NCBI GenBank assembly: GCA_029204225.1 | Contig: CM055094.1 | Coordinates: forward strand, 22,072,657-22,136,656 | Origin: Diphasiastrum complanatum | Taxonomy: Eukaryota; Streptophyta; Lycopodiopsida; Lycopodiales; Lycopodiaceae | Length of the DNA stretch: 64,000 bases | Direction: 5' to 3' | Shown here: positions 22,441 through 33,479 of the stretch, in pieces | Layout of the letters: every line of letters starts with the position of its first letter | Position numbering within the stretch: the stretch's first letter is position 1 | Notes under the pieces: model-generated | Told to the model about the DNA's origin: nothing | Databases searched by the model: none | Seen by the model: only the letters and a program-made list of their open reading frames with translations | Position numbers and translations under genes: made by a program

Positions 22441-23067
22441 ATACTTTTTGGGTCAGATGTTGCCTATACAGTATCAAAGACCTTCGCTGAGCTCTCAGAC
22501 TGAACATCCACTTCAAATATGCCTATATTGAGGTGGGCGAAGGTTCTTTCCTAGAAACAATACCTTTTTTTTAGTCAGGCGAATGAGCATCAATATGCCA
22601 TTTTGGAAACCTTCGTCGAGCAACTTACTCTCATTATGAACCTTCGTTGACATGGTAGATGGTCTTAAAATGTCAAAATCAGGTTGGCCATAGCCTCAAA
22701 TCTTGAAAAAATGCATTTATGACAGTACTTGGGCGAAGGACCCTCCTGGGCGAAGGTTCATCCTTCGCCAACCCTGGAAAACGTTTGTCAGATAGGTTCA
22801 GATCTTCAGAAACCTTCGTCGAGATTTTTATGGCCTATTTTCACAGTACTATACATGCCTGCAAATTTTTGTTCGGAATTGATCAGCCAAACTAGTATTC
22901 AGTGTAATGGACCCTCCAAATTCACCTATAAGTTGGCTGAATTCGAATCATTCCTCACTTGTGCTAGCCAAGCTCTTGCCAATTTTTCCAGCGACCAAAG
23001 CCTTCCAAACTTTCTAAATTGTTTTCTGATATAGATTCGCACATCTTACTTTTCATTTCTGATCATC
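22441..23067 (+). repeat. LTR-like segment B: reiterated CCTTCGTCGA motif and TATA box
   Basis: Eight or more copies of AACCTTCGTCGAG, CCTTCGCC or the reverse GGCGAAGG occur between 22480 and 22825 (for example 22480, 22535, 22607, 22639, 22731, 22748, 22761 and 22811). They precede TATAA at 22927-22931 and ggctgaattcgaatca, which matches segment A. ORF-X starts 137 bp after the TATA box. The organisation is that of an LTR U3 followed by a transcription start. Confidence 0.55.
22927..22931 (+). promoter_or_regulatory. TATA box of LTR-like segment B
   Basis: TATAA in the context cacctataagttggctgaat, aligned with segment A. It is the likely promoter for ORF-X downstream. Confidence 0.45.
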
Positions 23068-24361
23068 ATGTCTTCCACAGATACATCCCAGTCTCCTCGT
23101 TATACCATCCATCGTGATGTCCCATCTGCAACGGATATCATGATACTTCCTAGCACAAGCATAGTCACTCAGTGGATGACCTTGCAAAGCCTCTGCTTGA
23201 GAGAGACTTTTCAAAAAGAATCAACATGGATTTCATCACTCTTGCCTTCAGTACGTGGAAGGAAGATAAATCCAAGTTTTATATCATCTTTCAAGAAGCC
23301 ACACACAAGGTGCGCGTGATTGAGGCCGCCCTTGCTGTCATAGATATAGCGTCTGGTACCCAAGCCTCACTAAACCATAAATAGGCCAAACAGGCTATTA
23401 AGCCCTACATTGACCTAACAATGATTTGCATTGGACCAATGACGGCTACCTCCTAGATGCCATCACTGAGCTTGCCATACACGCTGTTGCCCAGCTCCTC
23501 AATAACTTTCTGATGGTTGGCAACAACCTCAGGAAAGACCGCATTACTTCACAGATCCTACATAGGATAATCGAGTCCTATGTCAAGACAGCCAAGGCCC
23601 CTCTCGAACCGTATAACTAGTTCAAGACTATTTTTGGTGAGCTCAAACGAGCCATTAAGAGCAATACCAAGCAGCAGTTTGCTGCTGGCTCCTTGTTGTC
23701 TCTTCTAGCGGCCTCCCACCTTGAATACAAAATCCATGGCTTTCACTTGGATTATGTACTTTCGATTTATGAAGAAGCATCGGTCGAGTCATCCCATTCG
23801 GCCTCCAGTTCACATAGTCGACGTCGTCCACACAACAAGATCGTCATTCCTGACTCGCCTTTCGCGTCACGGCGTTGTACTAGGCATACAACGTCAGCTG
23901 TGCTTCCACCCCCTGCTGCTACTCGCACTGAACTTCCTATTCCCCCCGCCTCTGATGCTTCCCTCACCTCTGCTTCCACTCAAGGATAGTCTGTGACTAT
24001 TGGGACTACCATTCCCATCACAACTGTCCAGGCCGCCTCACCCCCGCACACCAAAGCTGTTTCACCAAACACACAATACTTTATGGATATGTTTGATGAT
24101 TCCGACCCCCTTGGAGCCTCCGAAGTTTTTGAGATGCCCTAGAGCCCTGCACTCTTTGAACTCCAATCCCCTGGAAGAGGATTCGAACAAATTCATGATA
24201 CTACTATTGATGTTGAAGGTTCATGCTAGCCACTTCAAGCTGAAGACAACCTAGTCACACTTCGGGTCGAGCAAGCTGTGAAATCACCGAAGCAGTTCGA
24301 TGCCACAATGCTTGAGGACTTTGAAGAGGAAGATATTTCTGAATCTATGCATGACAACTAA
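23068..24361 (+). pseudogene. ORF-X, most complete copy (about 430 codons, broken)
   Basis: ATG at 23068 (MSSTDTSQSPRYTIHRDVP). Coding character continues through a frameshift near 23170, a stop at about 23382, another shift near 23420 and several further stops, ending TAA at 24361. Bridging these gives an alpha-rich N-terminal domain (LLERDFSKRINMDF; KFYIIFQEATHKVRV), a central helical region (ITELAIHAVAQLL; AAGSLLSLLAASHLEYKIHGF), a Ser/Pro/Arg-rich linker and an acidic tail (LEDFEEEDISES). I see no zinc knuckle, protease, polymerase, integrase or membrane motif. It starts 137 bp after an LTR-type TATA box, so it occupies the gag or pre-gag position, which recalls the extra ORF1 of Ogre/Tat elements; that comparison is inference. 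Two related fragments lie at 1.1-3.8 kb. Confidence 0.55.
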
Positions 24362-24425
24362 CTTCATCTCTTTGATGCTAGATTGATTAGATCTTGGATT
24401 GAGGTTAGGCAAGGAAAGAAACCCA

Positions 24426-25300
24426 CTACACGAATATCAAGTTATCGATATTATATTTGAGTCCAAATTCTGATAAAAATAGTTCGAACAATGTTTTCCA
24501 GATTGTAATGGAAGCTTTGGATAAATCATAGTACCAGCGCCTGGCTTCTCCTACCAGAGTTGTGGAAAATAACATCATCCTATGCGTCGGATTTACAATT
24601 GCATTACCAACCATTAGTGTCTCAAAATCTTCGAGATGCTCGTGGGCATCTTCATCATTGTTTTCATGGAATTGTGGTAGGCTAGGTACCCTCTCGGTGT
24701 CATAAGGAACAATTATCGGCTGAGTGACTCTCCTTGTCACTGGTGTGATAGGTATAGAGTCAGGTGTTTGCACAGTTGGTGCTTGAGCTCGATCGTCAAC
24801 TTCAGCTAAGACTTCTTTGTTTATATTATGATCATCATGATCTGCTTGATCGAGATCCATATCTGACTCAACCTTGCTTTCATTCATTGTTTTCCATTCT
24901 GACACTATGTCAATCACCTACCGTCTCTTTCTCACTTATTGCTTTATCACCTGTCATGGCCACCTCATTGGGCTCTGGCTCTTCATCCTCAGATATAGTC
25001 TCCCACTCAGATTCATCACTATATCTCTCCATTGGTTCAAGAATCTCGTCCTCACTATCATTTTGTGTTGGGAATTCTCCTATCTTTGCTTCTTGTCAGA
25101 TGTCATCTGTATGGTTTCAAGTAGTTCTTCTTCTGTCATCATCTCAGACATATTTTCCGGTCTATTGAGCTCATAGAGAGATTCTTGGTCGTCTAATTCT
25201 AGAGGAGGCATTTCATCATTGCCTATAGCCCAATACTAGCCAGTACATAATCCTTTGTTGTCTCTAGTTTGGGATGACCCTCGATCAACAAAGTGTACTT
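24426..25300 (-). pseudogene. Retrotransposon gag with acidic N-terminal region
   Basis: The main frame (24917-24426, 163 codons) ends in a retrotransposon-gag-like block: LPQFHENNDEDAHEHLEDFE, then GEARRWYYDLSKASITIW and FELFLSEFG. Before it lies a very acidic region that continues upstream to about 25200 in two frames (EWETISEDEEPEPNEV; EDEILEPMERYSDESEW), so a frameshift near 24920 separates them. The 3' half of gag and all of pol are missing; ORF-X sequence on the opposite strand begins within 70 bp. Upstream on this strand are primer-site-like sequences at 26052-26071 and an LTR. The acidic leader is unusual for gag, which is normally basic at its C terminus. Confidence 0.65.
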
Positions 25301-25920
25301 CTTCACTGGGTGGGTCCACTAGTAACTCCCACATCCAATAGAGAAACCACCCAACTAATGACTGAAACATAATAGCAAGGTTGGGTCGGTTGAATGCCAA
25401 GAATGGCACAATCATTCTAGATTGGTCTCACAACTAACATCTTTGTAACGATGGTTTATGATCTCCTATCAAGGGAATCTGGCTCTATTGCTTGGATGAC
25501 ACTATCCTAACCATTGGACCACACTCTCTTTTAGCAATGGGTATCACAAGAGCTTCCACAATCCAACCACAAGTTTTATCATGTTGAGGTATGAGGCCCT
25601 CATTAAATCTAAGAAAGGTCACAGTGTATGATATCTCAGATCAAGACAACCTCAAGTTTCATCCTATGGATAATCTATTGGCGGGTAAATGTACGACCCT
25701 TGTCACTCTCTTTGTGGGATCAACACACATTTTTATGCGATGCTAACCACTTTGACCTAATAATTGTCTTTCAAAGCAACATTCGACACCAGTCAAGTAG
25801 CTCGTACTAAGGTGTTAGTGTGCGACTGAACAACAGAATCGTTCTCAATACATATAATTTGAGACACATGAAATTTGTAGATCTAGCATGACTACTCTCC
25901 AAGCAACTCTTATCAAGCGA

Positions 25921-25940
25921 CTCCCGGCAGACGCACAAAT
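25921..25940 (-). other. Primer-binding-site-like sequence (inner copy)
   Basis: The minus strand reads tttgtgcgtctgccgggag preceded by ...cacctaaca. It is a second version of the site at 26052-26071, 131 bp nearer to gag. Confidence 0.45.
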
Positions 25941-26051
25941 GTTAGGTGTCTGGCGGGTCAAATAATACCAGTGACCATAAATGGCTAAGTCATACCGTTT
26001 ATAGCCCCACACATAGATAATCGCCCTTCAAACAATAGCTCCTTATCAAAT

Positions 26052-26071
26052 TCCTCCCAGCAGACGCACCA
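26052..26071 (-). other. Primer-binding-site-like sequence (outer copy) at LTR end
   Basis: The minus strand reads ...gcctaaca then ttGGTGCGTCTGCTGGGAGG. An LTR ending in CA followed by a TGG-initial, G-rich 18-mer is the layout of gypsy elements primed by tRNAs other than Met. The tRNA identity was not determined. Confidence 0.5.
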
Positions 26072-26073
26072 AT

Positions 26074-27560
26074 GTTAGGCGTTTTTCGGAGAGAGGTTGC
26101 TTTCGTCAGAAAGCCCTAAAAGGAGAAGGGCCCACAATTCCCTTACAATAGAAACCGAGGATAGCCGCTTCCAACCCTGGTGGCTTGTTCGATCGCTCCG
26201 TGCTCCTCCAGCCAATGGAATTCTTCTAGGTTTCCAGAAATATGGTCGGAAGAAGATAGTTTTTGTCTCTGTCAACGTGGTTCAGATGACTGCATAACTC
26301 TTTTTCCTAAAAGTGGTTTGGGTGAAGGCATGTGATCTCTAGATACCGTTCATCGTACCGCCCTTGTAATTTCTACAAGCTCATCATCGTTCTAACTTCC
26401 ATGCAATACTAAACGTATCGTGTCTAAATAGCTGGACATAGTGTTAGACTAGGCTCATTAGGTCTGGCGGCATGGTCATGCTAACCCTAAGAAGCAAATG
26501 ACTAGTGTAGACACATTGTAATGCATGACGGAAATGTAAACAATTTCTTTTGGAGTGACTGGTGATAAATATCCCAAACCCTAGCTTCTAGGTGTTGTCG
26601 ATACAAAAACTAGGTCTTAGGTCAAAACAGTGCTATGATGGTTGAGTTATGTCTGCCACGTTGTTGACTGAGCGGTAGCATTTTCCAAGTTTTGGGTCTA
26701 GCTATTTCACTAGAGAGTACCGGAAATGGTGTGTCTAGTGCAACTCTAGCCAGGCCAATGTATTTCAACTAGATCTGGCAGACTTCCCGCTTTGGTGTTT
26801 CACAGAGGTCGGGCCCAGTTAACACTCTCCATAATATAGCCACAAAACGATTTCAACTTGAAAACTTCAAACAACATAGTAGCAGTAGGTTAGCTCATAG
26901 TGACTATTAATGCGAATTGAGTAACAACCGACTACTTACTTTTCTATCAGCATGGAAGACGCTTTCATGATGCCAGTTATGACACATGGAACGACACAAC
27001 ATTCAAGATTTTGACAATTTTAGTAACTTCACACAACGAGAGAGTATTTCACCAAGCGTTCTAACAATTTTTACATTTTCTAATTCCAGGTAATACGGCA
27101 TAAGCCTTAAACCATCATATGGTGACGTGACTTAATGCTAGTCTGAATTCAACATAACGTGCTTATGAAAAGATTGTACACTAACTCACTTCTGTTCACT
27201 AGCATTGCAAGCATTCTATTGCAAAGTTACTTATAAGTCCCTTCACTATGCATAATACGATTTTGACTATGCATAATACGATTTTGAATCCCAAGCACAT
27301 ATACTCTAGCACGGAATAATTCAATAAAATAACCATCTTTCACACAACGGCATAACATGTAATGCTTTGAGATGAAATTAAAGTACCTTAGTGACGAGCG
27401 AGGTAGTCGAATTGTCGAAAGAGCTCGCTAGTCATGAATGTCGTTTCCACATTCTGCATTTGCCTTTGTGTTCATGAAGCAGTTCATGCTTGCCATTTGC
27501 CTTACCTTCTGAAACATTGCTTGTCACCAAGGTAGAAACCTTTCGGGATTCTATTGTGGC
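26074..27560 (-). repeat. Candidate LTR of the minus-strand gag element
   Basis: Non-coding sequence ending (minus strand) in cgcctaaca at the primer-like site. The distal end is not defined. It includes a tandem 22-bp duplication, ctatgcataatacgattttg, at about 27247-27290. No protein domain is seen. Confidence 0.4.
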
Positions 27561-29595
27561 AATGCAACAAGAATCCGTAGGTGATGTAGATTGGCAGGAT
27601 TATTATTGGATCAGGTTGTAGATAGAACATAAACTAGTAGCAGAATGTAAATAGATAATGCAAATAGATCTCAGCTAGATGCCGCAATGGATGATTTCCA
27701 TAAGCAAATACAGGTCTCATGAGCTCCAACGAGCTAGGCCAGGGCCACCAACGAGCATATACAAGCTAAAACAGGCAACAAAGCATAACCATGCCACCTC
27801 CGAAGCCATAAGTGGAGCAGTAGACAAAAATAATGCCAACCAGATTGCAGGTGGTCGCAAGTAGGGCAACGCATGCCGCAAACAGTAGGAGGGGTCAGAT
27901 TTCCACCATAGCCAGTGATCTGGAGCTGCAAACGGGTAATCTATGGGCACAGGAAGAGATATGACACTGTGCGCAGTGAAGGTAGGGCACCAACAGCCTG
28001 CAAATCTCTGATTTTTGGTCGCAGACAGACTTTTGAGATGAATTTTGACTGTAAACAGCCCTCTGTAGGTCGCAATCAATTGGAAATGGCCGGAGTAGGT
28101 CTGATATTAATGGAAACAATGAGGTGCAAGTCCAGCAAGGGTGCAAAGGCCACTAGGAAGCTGTAGTAGGAAGAACTGTCGGCGATAGACAGTCAAAAAT
28201 AGGCAGGTAGCGGGCAGACAGAGCTAGGAGGCTGCACTCAGATTGATTGTAGCCCGCAAACAGCTAGGAATTCATCCTTGATCATTGGTGATTGGCAGGG
28301 TGTAGTGAACAATAACCAATTGCGACTGATTGCCATTCTGGAAATCAGATTTGTAGCAATACTATCAGCAATTGAATGCACTCCAAATAATCAACAAGAA
28401 AACTTCAAAAGTGTGAGTGATTCAAACAATCATAGCAGAGGTATAGAGCCTCATAAATTAGCGATGGAAATCCTCATAGAAGTAGCAATTATTTGAACTG
28501 GAAGTACTCTACAGATTGTATGGGATCAGTGAATGGTTTAGCCACATAAATGGGCTTGAAGAATGCCAAAAAGTATGTGCTTGAAGTCTACTACAGAGAT
28601 TGCTAAATCTTGTATAGAATATAAAATAACAAGCACTCCTAAGAAAGGATCTCACATTATGAAAATTAATAAGCATAGATCAAATAGGCCTCCAAGGCAT
28701 GAGATTTCATGACTCACTCACAAGAATCAATTCCTTAACAATACAAAGCAATTACAAACCCTAAGACCATACTCAACACACTATTGTAAAAAACCTTCTA
28801 TCTCTCAATAAGATTAGATGAAACTCTCAATGAACATGACATCACATCAAAACTATCACATCAAACTCATCAATTCCAACTATCAACTCACTATCACATT
28901 ATTATCCAACTATATTCCAACTATAAAGAGTGGCCTCCTTTTATAGTAAATCCCAAGTGTCCCCTTTCAAAATGAGGCTTTGCCAGTTTTCATGCCCTTT
29001 GAGCCCTTTTATTCATTTGTCCAACACCCATTGGCAAGTACATCAAGTGGCCTCCTTGAGGGTGTAGGGGTTGGTGCCATTTAAGACCCCCTTCCAAAAC
29101 TAGTCAAGATGCGCCCTCTTAGTCAAAAGCTAGAGAAAATATCTTTTAGGCCTTCTAGCCTAAAGTCTTGTTTACATTTATTATCCAAAAGGTGGGTGAG
29201 GACTTTTGTCAAGCCCCTACTCCACCTAAGGTGGCCTCCATTTCCTTGGTCCTTGGTCATTTGTTTCTTTTAGCCCTTCAATTGATTTTTCTTTTCTTTG
29301 TAGCAGGTACGACCCGTCGGCCCTTGGCTTTTGATTTCTCAGGATTACCGACTGATTTGCGTATTCTGCTCATTTCTCGTAGTTTGTCCAATTTTACCCG
29401 TTAGGGTTTCTGCAACTTTTTAGTATTGCCCATAATTCACAGCTTGGGTTTTGTCGGATAAATATTTTTCTTTGATGGCCTTTGACTGAAGTTGACTTTT
29501 TTGGCATTCATGACTAGGGCTCTCACGACAACACGGTTCCCCTGAAAATGCACTAGGCAACCATATATTAGTAAAAACCAACTCTCTGTACATGG
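27561..29595. other. Non-coding repeat region with a minus-strand TATA box
   Basis: No gene is supported. Between 28860 and 28950 the minus strand reads actataaaaggaggccactc, a strong TATA-box context, suggesting another LTR or promoter directed leftward. The frames at 27679-28166 on both strands have no recognisable domain. Confidence 0.35.
28937..28945 (-). promoter_or_regulatory. TATA box (TATAAAAGG), minus strand
   Basis: TATAAAAGG in the context actataaaaggaggcc. No coding sequence follows within 1 kb, so it is likely a retroelement promoter. Confidence 0.35.
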
Positions 29596-29689
29596 TAGGA
29601 TTTCAGCACGGCTATGCCGACTATTTTTACAACTGGCCAAAAAGCCATAAAACTTTATCACAGGCCAGTTCTAAGGCCGCAAACTTTTC

Positions 29690-29967
29690 TCTAGCCTCAT
29701 TTAGGGACCCAACTCTAGGTGGACCGACATTTTTGGCTCGGTCTTTACAAAAATTGACCACAAAATTATTTTGACGATTTTTTCAAAAAGTCAATTTCTT
29801 ACTATTAAACTATGTCTAGCCACTTTAGGGGCGGGCTGGGACCCAGTTCTAAGGCAAACTTGTGCCAATTTTTCTCTAATAACTGGGGTTTACATGCCGA
29901 TTTTTTCCAGTTTTGTGAATTTAAACTTCAATATTAGCCCGATTTTCCGTGCAGAATTATCGGCTTA
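29690..29967 (-). repeat. Inverted-repeat partner 2
   Basis: Reverse complement of 21557-21845, ending where gypsy RNase H begins. A further partial copy of its inner module (gttctaaggc...caaactt...tctcta) occurs at about 29670-29700 and again near 29850, so the unit itself contains a small internal repeat. Confidence 0.6.
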
Positions 29968-31716
29968 TACTAAGTGGACGGATTAACAGAGAAAGGCCTT
30001 CCAAGAACTCAAACACGCCTTGACAACTGCTCCTATCTTGCGAGCTCCAAATTACACAAAAAAGTTTCACGTGCACACTGATGCGTCAAAGTTTGCCATC
30101 GGTGCATTGCGAACTCAACCCGGAGAATACAGGAAGGACTATCCAATTCGTTTCCTTAGTAGGCAATTAACGTCTGCGGAGATGAACTACACCACAACCA
30201 AAAGGGAAGCATTGGCGATGATTTATGCCATTCAGAAGTTTCGACATTATCTTCTGGGCAAACCCTTTGTATTTTTCACAAATCATCAAGCGTTACGTTA
30301 CCTCGTGAACAAACTTGCACAACATGTAGAATCACACGTTGGTTGCTATTACTACAAGAATTTAAATTTCGTATTGTTGTGCGCAAGGGATCGCAACATT
30401 TTGTCGCTGATCATCTATCCAGAATACCGAGTAATGAGAAACCAATGGAGGACATCAATGATGATACCTGATGCAATACTCTTCCAAGTTGACTGTACCC
30501 CCATGTGGGCCAAAGACATCATAGAGTCTTTAACAACGGGGGTTCTAGATCCGACGTTGTCAAAACCTACCCAACGCACCCTATACACTTAAAGCGGGGC
30601 AACTTTATAGAAAGGGTGCAGACGGTGTGATTAGACGATGTTTGATTGAGGGCAAGATTATTCCCATCATATCCTTGCTACACAAAGGAGTTGGTGGTGG
30701 ACACTTTGCCTCAGAAAACACAGCTAAGAAGATCTTACTAGCTGGGTATTGGTGGCCTTTGCTATTTAAGAATACTCATAACTTTGTAAGGGCTTGTGAT
30801 GTGTGCCAAAGAGCCCAAAGGCGAGAGTTTTTAGATTATATGCCTTTAACCCCCATCTTATCTGAACAAGCATTTTTCAAATGGGGTATTGATTATGTAG
30901 GACCAATCAGTCCCGTCGCGCAATTCACACAGGCAAGATATATTATCGTGGCGATAGATTATTGCACAAAGCGGGCAGAGGCTCGGGCAGTAAAGAATGC
31001 CGATGCCAAAACCACTACTCGGTTCCTTTATGAGCAGATTATTGTACGATTTGGTTGCCCACTCGAAAGCGTCAGCGACAGGGTACACACTTTTTCACAA
31101 TAATTGAAAACTTGTTGTCGACCTTCCTAGTTGTTCATCGCAAAAGTGCCCCATATTGCCCAAGATGTAATGGGAAGGCTGAGTCCACGAATGAGGTTCT
31201 ATGCAAAATCCTCACGAAGACGATAGAAGCCAGTCGGTCGTATTGGGAGTTCAAATTATATGCCACTCTATGGGCATATCGAACAACACCCAAAAAGGCC
31301 ACTAGCAAAACACCATTCCAACTCATGTATGGACAAGAGGTCATGATGCCTGTAGAATTCTATGTCCCATCTTTACAGATAGCCTACGATTTAAAACTAG
31401 ACGAAAGTCAGATCCTTGCCCATAGGCTATTCCACCTCCATAAGCTTTGCGAAACAAGAGTCATTAGTGTGCATGCACAACAAGTGCACAAAAGACGTCA
31501 ACAAGATTGGCATGACTGCCATATTAAGTTGAAGGAATTTAAGAAGGAGATAGAGTCCTTCTCTATCAAATGAAAGTACATAAGAGTAAACTTAAGTTTA
31601 TTGGCCAAGGTCCCTATATCATTGATCAGATCTTTGCCTCGGGATACGCTAAACTTAAAACCCTCGAAGGCATCCCTCTGGACACAATAGTGAACGAGAG
31701 TAGATTACGGCGATAA
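29968..31716 (+). mobile_element. Ty3-gypsy RNase H and integrase (copy B)
   Basis: The RNase H lead-in (TKWTD, stop, then RKAFQELKHAL) is followed by HVHTDASKFAIGAL, FLSRQLTSAEMNYTT and ATKREALAMIY-like sequence. Integrase carries the HHCC zinc domain (GVGGGHFASENTAKKIL to CDVCQRAQ), the core WGIDYVGPI with its first Asp, IIVRFGCPLESVSDR with the second Asp, a frameshift near 31095, then YCPRCNGKAESTNEVLCKIL with the Glu, and WAYRTTPKKATSKTPF. After another shift near 31571 the C-terminal SH3-like part (KSKLKFIGQGPYIID) ends TAA at 31714-31716. All D-D-E positions are present but frameshifts break the frame. It is more complete than copy A and is followed by an extra ORF. Confidence 0.85.
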
Positions 31717-31973
31717 CATGAGCCTTGCTATTCCTTAGACATGTATTGATTGATTGTGTGTTATGTGTGTGTGCATGCATGTCTGTAATTTTTGTCATTT
31801 TGTGATAATGTTCATTTTTTTAATTCATTTTTTACACCATTTTTCGTTGAATTGCCTGCATGTTTAACAATCAATACTTCTTAGGATAGTTTAGGTCTAA
31901 ATTCTCACAAATCTACCTCACTTCTATCACTAAGAATCCTAGTTGACAGATGTAAATGTCAGAGGAGTTTTAA
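31717..31973 (+). other. Spacer between integrase and the extra 3' ORF
   Basis: AT-rich with a short TG/TGCATG repeat. A splice-acceptor-like cacttctatcactaag followed by gttgacag lies at about 31918-31950, just before the extra ORF opens. Confidence 0.3.
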
Positions 31974-32720
31974 AAAGGATATCCAAACTGGGAGGACCGA
32001 GGTGAGTACACTCTTCCCGATTTCACGATATGTAAATCTCACAAGCAGAAAGTGTTAACATTGGAGTCGCAACCTCAGTGGCGATGTGCTATGATGTTGG
32101 AAAATGCACATGCTTTCGAGAGATATATTGCAGCACCAACTTACATGCGTGTCAATCCAACATATTATCCCATAAGGCGCATAGAAGTATTCGCACCAAA
32201 AAGGGTTCCTAATAAAATATATTGGCCAATTCTACATAAAGAAGTTGAGACCGATGATCCAGCGGCTGATTTTGTAGCCAATTGCAACTATTTCTACCAG
32301 AGACATCATACAAATCCGGCCCGCCATGTTAGGTACTTTGCAGATCATTGTGGCCTAATATCATTCCTTTCTACCTTAAATTGTTTCTGGGATAGAGATC
32401 TGCCGCCAATAGTTTTGGATCTAAATAAGCCCCTAATCATACCCATGGATCACATCAATGTGGCAAGGCTTTAGCATCGGGCGGCGATCACCAACGAACT
32501 TCACATTGACATGGTTGAATCTTGGTATGTGTACGAATTTCTACAGAACATGCTTGATTACGATCGGCCGCAACCATTTTTGGGCAAAATTCGATTCGAG
32601 AGAATGGAACAGATTGACAGAGAAGTTCATAAAATCTGGATTGCTATCAATGCAGAGTTGCGGGAAGACCAGACAAGACAACAGGCAGCAACAATTGGCG
32701 TGGGACCACCAATCTTTTGA
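31974..32720 (+). pseudogene. Extra 3' ORF behind gypsy integrase (unknown protein)
   Basis: A frame open from 31974 to a TGA ending at 32720, interrupted only by TAG at 32472-32474, about 248 codons. The first in-frame ATG is at 32090. Landmarks: EYTLPDFTICKSHK, MMLENAHAFERYIAAPTY, PNKIYWPILHKEV, NYFYQRHHTNPARHVRYF, SLNCFWDRDLPP, YVYEFLQNMLDYDRPQPF, and a helical C terminus REVHKIWIAINAELRED. It is rich in aromatic residues and His, without a signal peptide, a convincing membrane segment or a known catalytic pattern. It lies between integrase and a probable polypurine tract/LTR (32722-32732), the position of env-like ORFs in some plant gypsy elements, but nothing env-like is seen. Not recognised. 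Confidence 0.55.
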
Positions 32721-32731
32721 CGAAGGGGATA

Positions 32732-33250
32732 ATGTAGGCTGATATTCTAAGGAATATTCGAGCTATTTTGAAAAGGATACAGACTTAAGCCTAGAACTGG
32801 ATCAGTCAAGTTTAGGCCTTTGCACCATGTTGTAATGGCTTAAAGTTGTTTAGTTCTAAGCCTAAGTCTAGAAGATTGGAGCTTAAACTAGTCTGAATAA
32901 GTTTAACTTAAGTGATTTCAGTTGTTTATGGTCTGTTGGGGGTTTGTCCCATGGTACCAATTTAATTAAGTTAAGCCTATGTGGTCTATTTGTCCCATAG
33001 TGCCTTTTTGTAAGTGACCACCACTCCAAATATATATAGGAGTGGAAGAGTCCATTTTGTCAGAAGAACCTCATTTGCATAATAGAGATTTATCTTGTTT
33101 CACTGAGAGTTCTCCTCTGTGACGATTTATAATTGTTACACTATGTATTATGATTTTTATGAACCAAATTAATTAGATTTATTTTATCGTTGGGCCTTTC
33201 ACAAGTAGGTTAAGCCTTTGTGAAGTTGGGTTTTAGATTAAGCCATCATT
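32732..33250 (+). repeat. Probable 3' LTR of gypsy copy B
   Basis: It starts TGTAGGCTGATATTC right after the purine-rich gacgaaggggataa, a plausible polypurine tract. It contains a TATATATA box at 33031-33038 and pyrimidine-rich sequence beyond. The 3' end is not clear. Confidence 0.5.
33031..33038 (+). promoter_or_regulatory. TATA box of the probable LTR
   Basis: TATATATA followed by aggagtggaagag, about 300 bp into the LTR, a normal U3/R position. Confidence 0.4.
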
Positions 33251-33479
33251 TGTTTTAGGTTAAGCCATCATTTGAGTCAGTTCCTAAGTAGAGAAACGAG
33301 AGAAGAGTGGATCTTACTCTCAAAATGCTCATCCTATGCTTGTACTGTCTTCTTAATATCCATATCTAAGCTAGCTGGGAAAGCCTTAGTGAGGGTTAGT
33401 TGGGAGAAGCCATAACTTGATCTAGTTGGAGCCATAGCCGGTGTGGATGCTAAAGAGCTAACAATCTAGTGGTTGGTAA

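Noticed and set aside
31974-32720. Env-like interpretation of the ORF behind integrase
   Set aside because: No signal peptide, cleavage site or transmembrane segment is visible, so only its position is env-like.
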